Source: Clavibacter michiganensis (GTDB taxonomy: Bacteria > Actinomycetota > Actinomycetes > Actinomycetales > Microbacteriaceae). From it: a stretch of 64,000 nucleotides of DNA. The notes beneath the pieces are model-generated. The model had not been told where the DNA came from and ran no database searches. It saw only the letters and a program-made list of their open reading frames with translations. Every line of letters begins with the position of its first letter. Position 1 is the first letter of the stretch. The translations under genes were made by a program, and so were the position numbers. Location of the stretch: NCBI RefSeq assembly GCF_021216655.1, contig NZ_CP080437.1:1488001-1552000 (forward strand), in the 5' to 3' direction. Below are positions 1-8,170 of this stretch, one piece after another.

Positions 1-90
1 GGCGGCCTCGTGCACGGCGTGCAGCGGGGATCGGCGGGGCGGGGCCGCGGCCGCCGCGTCGGGCGCGGTGTCGGCGGGTGCGTCGGGCAT
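1..90 (-). CDS. gcvT: Aminomethyltransferase (glycine cleavage T protein), N-terminal fragment
   Basis: Only the first 30 codons lie inside the window; the gene continues past the left edge. The start is an ATG whose first base is 90, with a GGAGG about 8 nt upstream. After a short Ala/Pro-rich leader the peptide reads SPLHAVHEAA, which fits the beginning of GcvT just before its folate-binding domain. GcvT transfers the aminomethyl carbon of glycine to tetrahydrofolate in the cytoplasmic glycine cleavage system. The call rests largely on the tandem glycine riboswitch immediately upstream on the same strand, a classic gcvT arrangement. What can be seen is short, so the identity is mostly contextual. 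Confidence 0.8.
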   Translation of the reverse strand, partial: MPDAPADTAPDAAAAAPPRRSPLHAVHEAA

Positions 91-127
91 GGAGTCCTCC
101 GGTCGTGACCGGCGCGGACGCCGGATG

Positions 128-312
128 CGGGACTCCCCCTCTGTCATGTGCCTGAGAGCTTCGCGCCGTCCGAGGACGGGGCTTTCACCGTGGGCGAGCC
201 GTACGGGACGGCTGCTTTTCAGAGTGGCCAGTGCATCGCGGTACGTGGACCTGAGAGATTGGCGGGGAGGCTTGCTCCTTCGGTGCTCCCGGAGGAGCTC
301 TCCCGCGATGCG
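128..312 (-). promoter_or_regulatory. Tandem glycine riboswitch upstream of gcvT
   Basis: Reading the minus strand from about 312 to 128, two aptamer-like units follow one another. The first has the motif GGAGAGC, then CACCGAAGGAGCAA and later CTCTCAGG (near 251-257). The second has CACTCTGAAAAG, then CGGTGAAAG and CTCTCAGGCA, and ends in a purine-rich tract. These are the hallmark conserved blocks of the tandem glycine aptamers. The second aptamer ends about 40 nt before the gcvT start, so the element most likely switches glycine cleavage on when glycine is plentiful. The exact mechanism was not resolved. Confidence 0.93.
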
Positions 313-336
313 TGCGCGGCCGTGTGTTCGTGGATC

Positions 337-342
337 AGCATA
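337..342 (-). promoter_or_regulatory. Candidate -10 box for the riboswitch-gcvT transcript
   Basis: On the minus strand the hexamer TATGCT sits about 25 nt before the first riboswitch aptamer, the right distance for a transcript that begins just ahead of it. No convincing -35 box was found. Confidence 0.35.
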
Positions 343-402
343 TCGAGCGGGACGTTTCCGCCGTGTGACGATTCCCGGTCGATCCCCCGCGCCGGACGCG
401 AC

Positions 403-436
403 GACGCCGCCGCACCCGGGTGGATGCGGCGGCGTC
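403..436 (-). terminator. GC-rich hairpin after the SseB-like gene
   Basis: A perfect 12-bp inverted repeat (GACGCCGCCGCA and its complement) with a 10-nt loop lies 25 nt beyond the stop codon of the SseB-like gene. It has no T run, as is common in high-GC actinobacteria. Confidence 0.6.
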
Positions 437-460
437 GGGTGGTCGGGTCGACCCGCGGGA

Positions 461-916
461 TCAGATCGCGTCGGGCGAGGGCGCTGCGGGCGCCTGCGGG
501 GCGGCGTCCTCGTCGGTGTCGATGACGCGGCGCACGTCGTCGGCGAGCTGCGCGACGCCCTCGGGCATCATCTCGAAGCCGTCGGTGGTGCCGACGTTGA
601 TGACGAGGCCGGTGCCCTCGGGGATCGCCTGGACGAGCTCGGCGGCGGGGATGGTGGCGACGTGGTCGGCGACGCTCGTGACCTTCTCGTCGATGCGGTC
701 CTCGTGCGTGAACGCGGCGAGCATGGGCACGCCGTCGCGGTCGAAGAGGACGGGCTGCAGCTGGTCGGTCTCGGGGGTGAGGGGCGTGGCGGTGGGCACC
801 ACGACCGTCGTGTTGATGAACTCGGTGAGGACGGCGGTCATGTCGGACTCGCCCGCCTGGCCGCGCGCGATGGCCTGCTCGAGGGGGGTGGGCTCTCGGT
901 CCTGTGAATCGGTCAT
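461..916 (-). CDS. SseB-family protein
   Basis: A 151-residue soluble protein starting MTDSQDREPTPLEQAI. The pattern of an N-terminal helix with LEQAI, then TVVVPT, a 'QPVLFDRDGVPMLAAFTHEDR' type strand (residues about 55-75) and a segment AIPEGTGLVINVG followed by GFEM, matches the SseB/DUF-type N-terminal domain found widely in actinobacteria. Its biochemical role is not known. The ATG at 914-916 is preferred to longer frames because family similarity begins there; the hexamer CACGAT lies 6 nt upstream, resembling the near-start -10 boxes elsewhere in this window. It stands alone, between the glycine riboswitch and a divergently read regulator gene. Confidence 0.75.
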   Translation of the reverse strand: MTDSQDREPTPLEQAIARGQAGESDMTAVLTEFINTTVVVPTATPLTPETDQLQPVLFDRDGVPMLAAFTHEDRIDEKVTSVADHVATIPAAELVQAIPEGTGLVINVGTTDGFEMMPEGVAQLADDVRRVIDTDEDAAPQAPAAPSPDAI

Positions 917-1042
917 GCGTCCATCGTGCCCGATCCGGCGGGGCGGCGGCTGACCGCGACGCCCGGGCCGGGCCTCCCCGCGGCCGCGCGCGGAGTTAGG
1001 ATCGTCTCTTCCACCCGCCATCCGTCCCGAGGGGAGACGCCC

Positions 1043-1414
1043 GTGTCGATCGGACGCCAGCGCCCCCGCGGCGAGCTCGAGGCCGCCATCATGGACGCCC
1101 TGTGGGACGCCGACGAGCCGCTCACGGCCAAGGACGTCGTCGCCCGCATCCCGGATCCGCGCCCCGCGCTCACGACCGTGCTCACGGTGCTGGAACGGCT
1201 CGGCCAGAAGGGCCTCGTCACGCGCTCCGACGAGGCGCGCGCGCTCACGTTCGCGCCCGCCCGCTCGCGCACGGACCACGCGGCGTCGCTCATGTCGGGC
1301 GCGCTCGCGGCCACGAAGGACCGCGAGGCGGCGCTGCTGCGCTTCGCCGGCACGCTCGACGGCGACGACCTCACGGCCCTGCGCCGCGCGCTCGGCGGGG
1401 ACGACCGGGCGTAG
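1043..1414 (+). CDS. BlaI/MecI/CopY-family transcriptional regulator
   Basis: A 123-residue winged-helix protein beginning at GTG (VSIGRQRPRGELEAAIMDALW) with the RBS GAGGGGAG 6-13 nt upstream. The order 'LE..IMD.LW......LT..DV......P....TTVLTVLERL..KGLV.R' is diagnostic of the BlaI/MecI/CopY DNA-binding domain (residues about 10-80), where TTVLTVLERL is the recognition helix region. The C-terminal helices (about 85-123) would make the dimer. Family members repress beta-lactamase, heat-shock or copper genes and are inactivated by proteolysis or metal. The next gene, on the opposite strand, is a CopC-like copper protein, so copper homeostasis is a reasonable guess; no BlaR-type protease gene is adjacent. 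Confidence 0.88.
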   Translation: MSIGRQRPRGELEAAIMDALWDADEPLTAKDVVARIPDPRPALTTVLTVLERLGQKGLVTRSDEARALTFAPARSRTDHAASLMSGALAATKDREAALLRFAGTLDGDDLTALRRALGGDDRA

Positions 1415-1432
1415 GCCCGTCCCCTCCCGCCG

Positions 1433-2203
1433 CTAGCGAGGGTCGTCGGCCCCGTCGTACGGTCCGCCCACGCTCTCGCCGTCCTCGCCCGGGAACCGGC
1501 GCGACGACCGGCGCACGACGCCGACCACGACGAGCACGGCGGCCGCGAGGATCACGAGGCCGATGAGCACGAACACCCAGACGGGCGTGGTCTCGGCCGC
1601 GTCGGCGAGCGGCACGGACTCGCCGGACTGCGCGTCCGAGGTCGGCGCGGGCGCGACGGACTCGGCGCCCTGCGTCGTCATGGTGCCCTCGGGCTCGGGC
1701 GTCGCGGTGGCCGCGCTGCCCGCCCAGGCGTCGCCGCAGGCCGGGGCCGAGGTGATGGCCGGGGTGCCCGTCGTGTCGCCGGTCGGCGCGTAGGTGAAGG
1801 AGTAGGTGCCGTCGATGGGGTGGCTGTCGCTCGAGACCGCGCGCCAGGTCACCTGGTAGGTGCCCGCCGTGCCGAGCGCGATGCGGGTCGTGGCGGTGGA
1901 TCCGTCGACCGCGACGCAGCCGTCCTCGTGGAAGGAGCCGTCCGACGCGTTGACCACCTGGATCGCGAAGCCGGAGGCCTGCGCGTCGAGGGCGAGCAGC
2001 TCCTCGCTGAAGTCGAGCGCGATGGTGCCGGGCTCGTCCGTGACGGTGGTGTCGGCGGCGGGGGTGGATCCCACGAGCCGGTCGTGCGCGGACGCGGCGC
2101 CCGCCGGGATGAGCGCCCCGCCCAGCACGAGGGCCGCGGCTCCCGCGGCGAGCGCGGCACGACGGAGGAGGGACGGGGTGCGGGGGTGGTGCGGAGACGC
2201 CAT
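1433..2203 (-). CDS. CopC-domain copper-binding protein, membrane-anchored
   Basis: A 256-residue exported protein. Residues 1-39 are a signal peptide ending GAASA; the mature chain then begins HDRLVGSTPAADTTV, placing a histidine (H40) at the new N terminus as in CopC, where it is a Cu(II) ligand. The CopC Ig-like domain runs to about residue 140 and retains the SSDSHPIDG loop with the second histidine. A Thr/Pro/Glu linker (about 155-205) leads to one membrane helix (about 212-233) and a short Arg-rich cytoplasmic tail. It likely binds copper outside the membrane. The ATG at 2201-2203 was chosen because it directly precedes the signal peptide; GATGAT lies 6 nt upstream. It converges on the BlaI/CopY-type regulator gene, so a functional link is plausible but unproven. 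Confidence 0.9.
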   Translation of the reverse strand: MASPHHPRTPSLLRRAALAAGAAALVLGGALIPAGAASAHDRLVGSTPAADTTVTDEPGTIALDFSEELLALDAQASGFAIQVVNASDGSFHEDGCVAVDGSTATTRIALGTAGTYQVTWRAVSSDSHPIDGTYSFTYAPTGDTTGTPAITSAPACGDAWAGSAATATPEPEGTMTTQGAESVAPAPTSDAQSGESVPLADAAETTPVWVFVLIGLVILAAAVLVVVGVVRRSSRRFPGEDGESVGGPYDGADDPR

Positions 2204-2304
2204 GGGTCCATCATCCCCTGCGCATGCGCCCGGCGGGCGGACGTCCATGACGCCGCGCCCGCACGCGTGTTGCGCCCGGGGCCGCGGCACGATGGAGTGG
2301 ACGG

Positions 2305-3606
2305 ATGCACACCGCACCGCAGGACGCCCCCGGCGACGGCACGGCGCGATCCGCCGGCCTCACCGCCGACGAGATCGACCGGATCCGCCGCGACTTCCCC
2401 CTCCTCGACTCGGAGGTGAACGGCCACCCGCTCGTCTACCTCGACTCGGCCGCCACCTCCCAGAAGCCGCGCCAGGTGCTGGACGCGGAGCGCGCGTACC
2501 TGGAGCACCGCAACGCCGCCGTCCACCGCGGCGCGCACACGCTCGCGGCCCTCGCGACGGAGGAGTTCGAGGAGGCACGGGAGAAGGTCGCGCGCTTCGT
2601 GGGCGTCGATGCCGGCGAGATCGTGTGGACATCCAACGCGACCGAGGGGCTGAACCTCGTCGCGTACGGCCTCGGGAGCGCTGCCGCGCCGGCGTCCATC
2701 CGCGTGCGGGAGGGCGACGAGATCGTCGTCACGGAGTCGGAGCACCACGCCAACCTGATCCCGTGGCAGCAGCTCGCGCTGCGCACGGGCGCCACGCTGC
2801 GCTTCATCCCCGTCGACGACCAGGGCGCGCTGCGGCTGGAGACGCTGGGCGACGTGATCACGGAGCGCACGCGCGTCGTCGCGCTCGCGCACGTCTCCAA
2901 CGTGCTGGGTGGGGTGGCGCCGCTCGGCCCCGTGATCGCCCGGGCTCGGGAGGTGGGCGCGCTCGTCGTGCTCGACGCCTGCCAGTCCGTGCCGCACATG
3001 CCGGTCGACCTCCGCGCGCTCGACGTCGACCTCGCCGTCTTCTCCGGGCACAAGATGCTCGCCCCCACCGGGATCGGCGTGCTGTACGGACGCCGCAGGG
3101 TGCTCGAGGCCCTGCCGCCGTTCCTCACCGGCGGGTCGATGATCACGACCGTCACGATGGAGTCGGCCGAGTTCCTCCCGCCGCCGCAGCGCTTCGAGGC
3201 CGGCACGCAGCGCATCTCGCAGGTCGTGGCGCTGGGCGCGGCGGTCGACTACCTCGAGGCCGTCGGCATGGATCGGATCCAGGAGCACGGCCGGCGCATC
3301 GGCGCGCGGCTCGTCGCGGGCCTCTCGGGGATCCGGGGCGTGCGCGTGCTCGGGCCCCACGAGGACCGCATCGGGCTCGCGGCGTTCGACCTGGCGGGCG
3401 TGCACGCGCACGACGTGGGGCAGATCCTCGACGACCGCGGCATCGCCGTGCGCGTCGGGCACCACTGCGCGCAGCCGCTGCACCGCCGGCTGGGGCTCAC
3501 CGCGTCCACGCGCGCGAGCGGCACCCTGCACACCACCGACGCCGAGATCGACCTGCTGCTGCAGGGCGTCGAGGACGCCGCCGCCTTCTTCGGGGCCGGC
3601 CGATGA
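2305..3606 (+). CDS. sufS: Cysteine desulfurase, SufS type
   Basis: A 433-residue PLP-dependent class V aminotransferase fold enzyme that takes sulfur from cysteine (giving alanine) for iron-sulfur cluster assembly in the cytoplasm. The N terminus contains RRDFPLLDSEVNGHPLVYLD followed by SAATSQKP, the usual SufS opening. The PLP lysine is K250 in SGHKMLAPTGIGVLYG, the histidine stack is seen in SEHHANLIPW, and the catalytic loop cysteine is C388 in GHHCAQP. Its length is slightly above the usual 400-420 because of an N-terminal extension. The stop overlaps the start of sufU (ATGA), which fits translational coupling of desulfurase and acceptor. Start at ATG 2305 is supported by TGGAGT 6 nt upstream but no strong Shine-Dalgarno is visible. 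Confidence 0.95.
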   Translation: MHTAPQDAPGDGTARSAGLTADEIDRIRRDFPLLDSEVNGHPLVYLDSAATSQKPRQVLDAERAYLEHRNAAVHRGAHTLAALATEEFEEAREKVARFVGVDAGEIVWTSNATEGLNLVAYGLGSAAAPASIRVREGDEIVVTESEHHANLIPWQQLALRTGATLRFIPVDDQGALRLETLGDVITERTRVVALAHVSNVLGGVAPLGPVIARAREVGALVVLDACQSVPHMPVDLRALDVDLAVFSGHKMLAPTGIGVLYGRRRVLEALPPFLTGGSMITTVTMESAEFLPPPQRFEAGTQRISQVVALGAAVDYLEAVGMDRIQEHGRRIGARLVAGLSGIRGVRVLGPHEDRIGLAAFDLAGVHAHDVGQILDDRGIAVRVGHHCAQPLHRRLGLTASTRASGTLHTTDAEIDLLLQGVEDAAAFFGAGR

Positions 3607-4046
3607 GCGCTCCCGCGTCCGGCGGCGGCGCGCTGTACCAGGAGTTGATCCTCGACCACTCGCGCACGCCCGAGGGCCAGGGCGACCCCACGGGCTGGCC
3701 GCTGCACGCGCACCAGGTGAACCCGACGTGCGGGGACGAGATCACCCTGGGCGTACGCGTCGCGGACGGCCGGGTCGTCGAGATCGCGTGGACCGGCCAC
3801 GGCTGCGCGATCTCGCAGGCGTCGGCGTCGATGCTCGTCGGCGTGCTCGACGGGGTGGACCTCGACACCGTGCACGCGCGCGCCGAGGCGTTCCGCGAGG
3901 TCATGCGGAGCCGCGGTGCGTCCCACCTCGACCCGGAGGAGTTCGGCGACGCCGTCGCGCTCGACGGGGTCTCCCGGTACGTCGGCCGCGTGAAGTGCGC
4001 GATGCTGCCCTGGACGACGCTCGAGGAGGCGCTCCGGGCGGGCTGA
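3603..4046 (+). CDS. sufU: SufU zinc-dependent sulfurtransferase
   Basis: A 147-residue SufU protein. The three metal-binding cysteines are visible: C43 in NPTCGDE (with the nearby D45), C68 in GHGCAISQASASM and C132 in VKCAMLPW. The GHGCAISQAS block and the 18-20 residue insertion relative to IscU are typical of the Gram-positive SufU group. In these bacteria SufU accepts the persulfide from SufS and activates it, rather than acting as a cluster scaffold. It overlaps sufS by 4 nt, so the two are co-translated. No sufBCD genes follow; in related genomes these lie elsewhere. Confidence 0.94.
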   Translation: MSAPASGGGALYQELILDHSRTPEGQGDPTGWPLHAHQVNPTCGDEITLGVRVADGRVVEIAWTGHGCAISQASASMLVGVLDGVDLDTVHARAEAFREVMRSRGASHLDPEEFGDAVALDGVSRYVGRVKCAMLPWTTLEEALRAG

Positions 4047-4125
4047 CCCGGCCGTCCCCGCGCGGGGCGGGCAGAGTGGGGAGACGGGCCGCGCGAGGCG
4101 GCCGCCCGCGACACCAGGAGGATCC

Positions 4126-4521
4126 GTGGCCCCCGACGACGACATGCCGAGCACCATCCGCCGCTCCCCCGAGCACGCGCAGGCCACCTGGTCGGCGGCG
4201 CACCAGGCGGCCGAGGAGCGGTACGGATCCGGCGAGCGCGCCGAGCGCACCGCCTACGCCGCGCTCAAGCACGGCTTCGAGAAGGTCGGCGACCACTGGG
4301 AGCCGAAGGAGTCGACGGGCCCGTCCGACGCGGGCGCCGAGGAACGCGGCGCGGGCACGGCCGGCGGGGTCGACGCCAACGCGTCGAAGGCGCACCTGAT
4401 GGAGGTCGCCCGCCGCCTCGACGTCGCCGGCCGCAGCCGCATGACGAAGGACGAGCTGGTCGACGGGATCCGGAAGGCGAACGACCGCGAGACCCGCCGG
4501 GCGCGCGAGCGCGAGGGCTGA
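4126..4521 (+). CDS. ChaB domain plus Rho-N/SAP-like domain protein
   Basis: A 131-residue basic/acidic soluble protein starting at GTG with an ideal AGGAGG 7 nt upstream. Residues about 5-65 (MPSTIRRSPEHAQATW then AAEERY and AYAALKHGFEKVGDHW) match the ChaB domain, historically tied to the ChaA cation antiporter but now mostly of unknown function. Residues about 88-120 (SKAHLMEVARRLDVAGRSRM and TKDELVDGIR) match the Rho N-terminal or SAP-like helix-extended-loop-helix that binds nucleic acid. The two-domain combination is common in actinobacteria. A bidirectional hairpin follows directly. Confidence 0.85.
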   Translation: MAPDDDMPSTIRRSPEHAQATWSAAHQAAEERYGSGERAERTAYAALKHGFEKVGDHWEPKESTGPSDAGAEERGAGTAGGVDANASKAHLMEVARRLDVAGRSRMTKDELVDGIRKANDRETRRAREREG

Positions 4522-4524
4522 GGC

Positions 4525-4553
4525 GGGCGCCCGTCCCGAACGGACGGGCGCCC
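4525..4553. terminator. Bidirectional hairpin between ChaB and GH43 genes
   Basis: A perfect 12-bp stem (GGGCGCCCGTCC and its complement) with a 5-nt loop fills nearly the entire gap between two convergent genes. No T run is present on either side. Confidence 0.7.
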
Positions 4554-4560
4554 CGTCGGG

Positions 4561-7410
4561 TCAGTCGATCGTCGTGCCGCCGCGCACGTCGTCGAGCACC
4601 GTGAGGAGCGCGCCCTGCGTCCAGACGCCGACGCGCCCGGTCGCGTCGTGGAAGCGCGCCGCGTCGGCGTCGGAGAGCTCCCTGGTGCCGACGAGGTCGT
4701 CGCCGAGCTGGATCTCCACGGTGTCGTCCGCCGTGTACCGCGCGGTGAGCACGTCGCCCGGGAGCAGCCGCACCGGGATCGCCGGGTAGGCCGTGCGGGT
4801 GCCGTCGGTCGCGATGGCGGTCGTCGTGATCGCCTTCGACCGCGCGTCGTAGGTCACGGTGATCGCGCCGCGGTCGACCGTGCGGGCCGACTGCGCCTTG
4901 AGCACGAGGCCCACGGACTGCGCGGTGCGCGCCACCTTGGTCAGCGTCACGGACGCCTCCTGCGTGGCGCCGAGCACCTCGGGTCGCAGCAGCGCGCCGC
5001 CCTGGTACGGGCGGAGCGTGCCGGCCGCGAGGCGGTAGGCGGTGGCGGCGGTGTCGCCGGTCCAGGATCCGCCGACCGCGGAGCCGCGGCGCCCGAAGTC
5101 GTCGAGCACGGCGGCCTGCACCCGGAAGGTGCGCGTGATCGACTCGGCGGGCGCGAACTCGTCGTCCCCGGCCTGCGTCGCGGTGATCGTGCAGACGCCC
5201 GCGGAGGTCGGCGAGAGCCGCGTCCCCGTGACCGTGCACGCGCCGGACGCCTGGAACGACACGGGCAGGCCCGAGGTCGCCGTGGCCGTCAGCGCGATCG
5301 CGTCGCCGCCCGCGGTCGCGCCGGTCGGCGCGGTGAACGCGATCGTCTGCGCGGCGAGCGCGGCCGGGCCGCCGGACACCATCAGGAAGCTGACCTGGAT
5401 GTCCGGGCCCGCCGCCTTCGCGATCTCCACCCTCAGCACCCCGTCCGCCCCGACGGTCGCGGTGTACCCGCTCGACGAGTCGGCGCCGAACGGCCGGGCG
5501 GTCTCCACGACCTGCCCGTTGAGCGTGATGCGCGCGGCGCGGCTGGCCGTGGTCCACGGGTCCGAGAACCCGAGGTCGACGCGGTGCTCGCCCGGGGTGA
5601 GCCCGCCGAAGGAGTACGTCAGCGTCGCGCCGGACCTCGCCCAGCGCAGCGTCGAGTACAGGTCGCCGGTGGCGTCGCCCTTCACGTCGCTGGATCCGGT
5701 CCAGCCCCAAATGGCGCCCGTCGCGGGATCCGCGCCGAGCGGCTGCTCCGGGACCGAGCCGAGGAGCGGGCCGTCGGCGGCGGAGGCGGCGACGATCGCC
5801 GTCCAGTCGGCCGTGGCCCAGCCGCCCGCGTCGACCGCGTACTCGAGGTCACGCGGGACGACCACCACGCGGCGGACGAGCGAGCGCCCGTCGTCGAGGG
5901 TGCCGCGGAGCTGCACGGGGCCGGCGCCGGCGAGCGCCGCGGCGTCCCAGGTGATCCCCGTGGTCGTGGTCGTGCCGCCGCTGCTCGACTCGACCTCGGT
6001 CGGCAGCGCGGAGGCGTCGTCGGTGCGCACGGTCGCGGGGATCGCGGTCGTGACCTCCCACGGCGCGTACGCCGGGATGTCGCGGACGCTCCACGTGCCC
6101 GGGTTCGCGAGGGTCATGGATCCGCCCTCGCCGAAGGACAGCGGCAGCCAGATGTAGGGCGCGTTCGCGAGGTCGTCCGGGGTCCACCGGTCGCCCATGT
6201 AGGCGAAGCGGCCGTTCTCCGGGTCGATCGGGATCACGGAGGTGCTCTGCGAGCCGAAGGTCGTGCCGGCGCCGTCGCCCTGCGCGGGGTTGCCGCGGTC
6301 GGTCCAGGTGCCGAGGATGTCGGTCGCCGTGGCGTAGGACGCCGGGTTCGGGTTCCAGCCCGTCGCACCCGAGGTGATCAGGTAGTAGGTGCCGTGCGAC
6401 TTGAACAGCACGGGCGCCTCGCGGTGCGCGCCGACGTAGGGGCGCGTGAAGTCGACGCCCTTGACGGCGTCGGCCGGACCCGTGGCGAGCGCGGTGTAGT
6501 CGGCGTCGAGCTTCGAGATGTAGAGGGAGTAGTTCTCCTCGCTCGAGTAGACGATGTACGCGGTCCCGTCGTCGTCGACGAAGAGGTTCATGTCGCGCGC
6601 CATGCCCTTGCTCTCGGGCTGGTAGTCGGGCTCCCCGGGCGGCGCCTCGTGGAGGCGGTGGTCGCGGATGTAGCGGAACGGGCCGGTCGGCGAGTCGGCG
6701 ACGGCGACGCCCGCGGTGGCCTTCGCGTACTGCGCGTCGCTCGTGGCGGTGGGTCCGTCGGTGTGGATCCACATCACCCACTGGCCGGTCGCCGCGTTGT
6801 GGACGACCTTCGGGCGCTCGAGGATCGCGGCGGGGCGCGTGGATCCGGCGGCGGGCACGGTGCCGAGGTCCTCGTAGACGGCGGCGCGCGCGTCGGCGTC
6901 GAGGTCGCCGTAGAGGCCGGCGAAGTAGGGGTCGGCGTCGAACTGGTCGGGCGACGACATGGCACGGAGGGCGAGGCCCTCGTCGGTCCAGGCCTCGAGG
7001 TCGTGCGAGGAGTAGACGTGCACGCCGGGGCTCGAGGCGTAGCCGTTGGAGCGGTCCTCGCCGTACCAGTAGTAGATCGTGTCGCCGGCCTCGTCGACAG
7101 ACGGGACGATCTGGCCGCCGTGGGCCTGGATCACCTCGCCGGACGTGTCGAGACGGGCCTCACCGGGCGTGAAGGTGGCGTCCTCGACGGCCGCCGGCGC
7201 TGGCGGGGTCGCGGCGGCCGGAGCGGCGGCGCGGGCGGCGGCGGGTGCCGACGCGTGCGTCGCGGCGTGCGCCGGCAGGCCCGCGAGGGACAGGGCGGTG
7301 GCGAGCCCCGCGGTGACGGCGAGCGCCCGGATGCCCCTCCTCCTCGTGGGGCTCGGGGCCTCGCCTTCGGCGGGCGTCCCGCGTCCGGGTGCGGATGGTT
7401 GCGTGATCAT
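4561..7410 (-). CDS. Secreted GH43-like glycoside hydrolase with Ig-like and C-terminal carbohydrate-binding modules
   Basis: A 949-residue secreted protein. Residues 1-50 are a signal peptide (TRRRGIRALAV then GLPAHAA). An Ala/Pro linker precedes a five-bladed propeller of GH43 type (about 90-470): QAHGGQIVPS and TIYYWYGEDRSNGY, then RPKVVHN, the 'SKGMARDMNLFVDDDGTAY' block, REAPVLFKS and TYYLITSG. The middle (about 480-700) has an Ig-like 'bacterial sugar hydrolase' domain and a malectin/CBM-like region (DLGFSDPWTTASRAA). A cysteine-bearing Ig-like repeat (about 705-790) and a laminin-G-like C-terminal domain follow. Such enzymes cut plant cell wall galactan or arabinan side chains; exact substrate is not deducible. 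ATG at 7408-7410 has GGAGG 10 nt upstream. This size and architecture suit a plant-associated bacterium. Confidence 0.88.
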   Translation of the reverse strand: MITQPSAPGRGTPAEGEAPSPTRRRGIRALAVTAGLATALSLAGLPAHAATHASAPAAARAAAPAAATPPAPAAVEDATFTPGEARLDTSGEVIQAHGGQIVPSVDEAGDTIYYWYGEDRSNGYASSPGVHVYSSHDLEAWTDEGLALRAMSSPDQFDADPYFAGLYGDLDADARAAVYEDLGTVPAAGSTRPAAILERPKVVHNAATGQWVMWIHTDGPTATSDAQYAKATAGVAVADSPTGPFRYIRDHRLHEAPPGEPDYQPESKGMARDMNLFVDDDGTAYIVYSSEENYSLYISKLDADYTALATGPADAVKGVDFTRPYVGAHREAPVLFKSHGTYYLITSGATGWNPNPASYATATDILGTWTDRGNPAQGDGAGTTFGSQSTSVIPIDPENGRFAYMGDRWTPDDLANAPYIWLPLSFGEGGSMTLANPGTWSVRDIPAYAPWEVTTAIPATVRTDDASALPTEVESSSGGTTTTTGITWDAAALAGAGPVQLRGTLDDGRSLVRRVVVVPRDLEYAVDAGGWATADWTAIVAASAADGPLLGSVPEQPLGADPATGAIWGWTGSSDVKGDATGDLYSTLRWARSGATLTYSFGGLTPGEHRVDLGFSDPWTTASRAARITLNGQVVETARPFGADSSSGYTATVGADGVLRVEIAKAAGPDIQVSFLMVSGGPAALAAQTIAFTAPTGATAGGDAIALTATATSGLPVSFQASGACTVTGTRLSPTSAGVCTITATQAGDDEFAPAESITRTFRVQAAVLDDFGRRGSAVGGSWTGDTAATAYRLAAGTLRPYQGGALLRPEVLGATQEASVTLTKVARTAQSVGLVLKAQSARTVDRGAITVTYDARSKAITTTAIATDGTRTAYPAIPVRLLPGDVLTARYTADDTVEIQLGDDLVGTRELSDADAARFHDATGRVGVWTQGALLTVLDDVRGGTTID

Positions 7411-7569
7411 CGTCGATCGTCCTCCAGGTGCGCGATGCGGATCCGGGCGCCCCGCATCGTCGCGGTGCCCCCTCGCATCGCCTCCCACGCTAGCCCCGGA
7501 GGTCGGTGCCATGTCACATGGGATCCGGGGTGGACCTCCCGTGACGGACCCCGCGCGCCGTCCGCCGGG

Positions 7570-8124
7570 TCAGGGAAGGTCGACCCGGAACAGCTCGCAG
7601 TCCGCGTCGTAGTAGGCGCGCGTGCGGCCGAGGGGACGCATCCCGATCCGCCGGCACACGGCCTGCGACGGCGCGTTCGCCGGGTTCGTGACCGCGAGCA
7701 CGCGCGCCAGCCCGCCCTCGGCCGCGTGCGCGAGCACCCGCCGGGCGGCCTCCGTCGCGACGCCCCGACCCCAGGCGTCCGGGTGCAGGTGCCAGCCGAT
7801 CTCCGTCTCGCCCTCCTCCGGCGCGTCGCGCGGGGCGGGGTCGTCGCCGCCGAGCGGCGCGGCCGACGCGGGCAGCTCCTTGAGCAGGAGCGTGCCGAGG
7901 AGCGCGCCGCCGTCGCGGTCCTCGATCGCCCAGATCCCGCGCACCGGGTGGTCGAGCGCGGCGTAGCGCGCGGCGCGCGCGGCCGCCTGGGCGGGATCCG
8001 TCTGCACCGCACCCGAGCCGATCCAGCGCATCACCTCGGGCCGGGCATGCAGGTCGAGGAGGAATGGCGCGTCGGCCTCCGTGAAGCGGCGGAGGAGCAG
8101 GCGGTCGGTCGCGAGGTCGGGCAT
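7570..8124 (-). CDS. GNAT-family N-acetyltransferase (RimJ/RimL type)
   Basis: A 184-residue GNAT protein. It opens with DLATDRLLLRRFTEADAPFL, the signature of RimJ/RimL-like acetyltransferases. The central strand GWHLHPDAWGRGVATEAARRVL (residues about 110-132) carries the acetyl-CoA pyrophosphate loop (R/Q-x-x-G-x-G/A pattern as WGRGVAT), and NPANAPSQAVCRRIGM is the terminal motif. It transfers acetyl groups to an unknown amine substrate. The start ATG at 8122-8124 has TAGCCT 6 nt upstream and no Shine-Dalgarno, suggesting a leaderless transcript. It is divergent from the next gene, whose near-start box TAGCGT lies only about 25 nt away. Confidence 0.88.
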   Translation of the reverse strand: MPDLATDRLLLRRFTEADAPFLLDLHARPEVMRWIGSGAVQTDPAQAAARAARYAALDHPVRGIWAIEDRDGGALLGTLLLKELPASAAPLGGDDPAPRDAPEEGETEIGWHLHPDAWGRGVATEAARRVLAHAAEGGLARVLAVTNPANAPSQAVCRRIGMRPLGRTRAYYDADCELFRVDLP

Positions 8125-8130
8125 CGCCCC

Positions 8131-8136
8131 AGGCTA
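8131..8136 (-). promoter_or_regulatory. Near-start -10 box (TAGCCT) of the GNAT gene
   Basis: On the minus strand TAGCCT lies exactly 6 nt before the ATG at 8124, which would place the transcription start at or next to the initiation codon. Confidence 0.5.
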
Positions 8137-8158
8137 GGGGGACGTCGGTGGTCGCCCC

Positions 8159-8164
8159 TAGCGT
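8159..8164 (+). promoter_or_regulatory. Near-start -10 box (TAGCGT) of the zinc-ribbon/Vsr-like gene
   Basis: TAGCGT lies 6 nt before ATG 8171, and no Shine-Dalgarno is present. With the TAGCCT box of the divergent GNAT gene it forms a compact back-to-back promoter pair. Confidence 0.5.
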
Positions 8165-8170
8165 GACGGC

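Noticed and set aside
4648..8166. A 1,172-codon open frame on the plus strand over the GH43 gene
   Set aside because: Composition is Arg/Gly/Ala/Val repeats with no domain pattern, while the minus strand gives a clear secreted GH43-like protein with a signal peptide and RBS.
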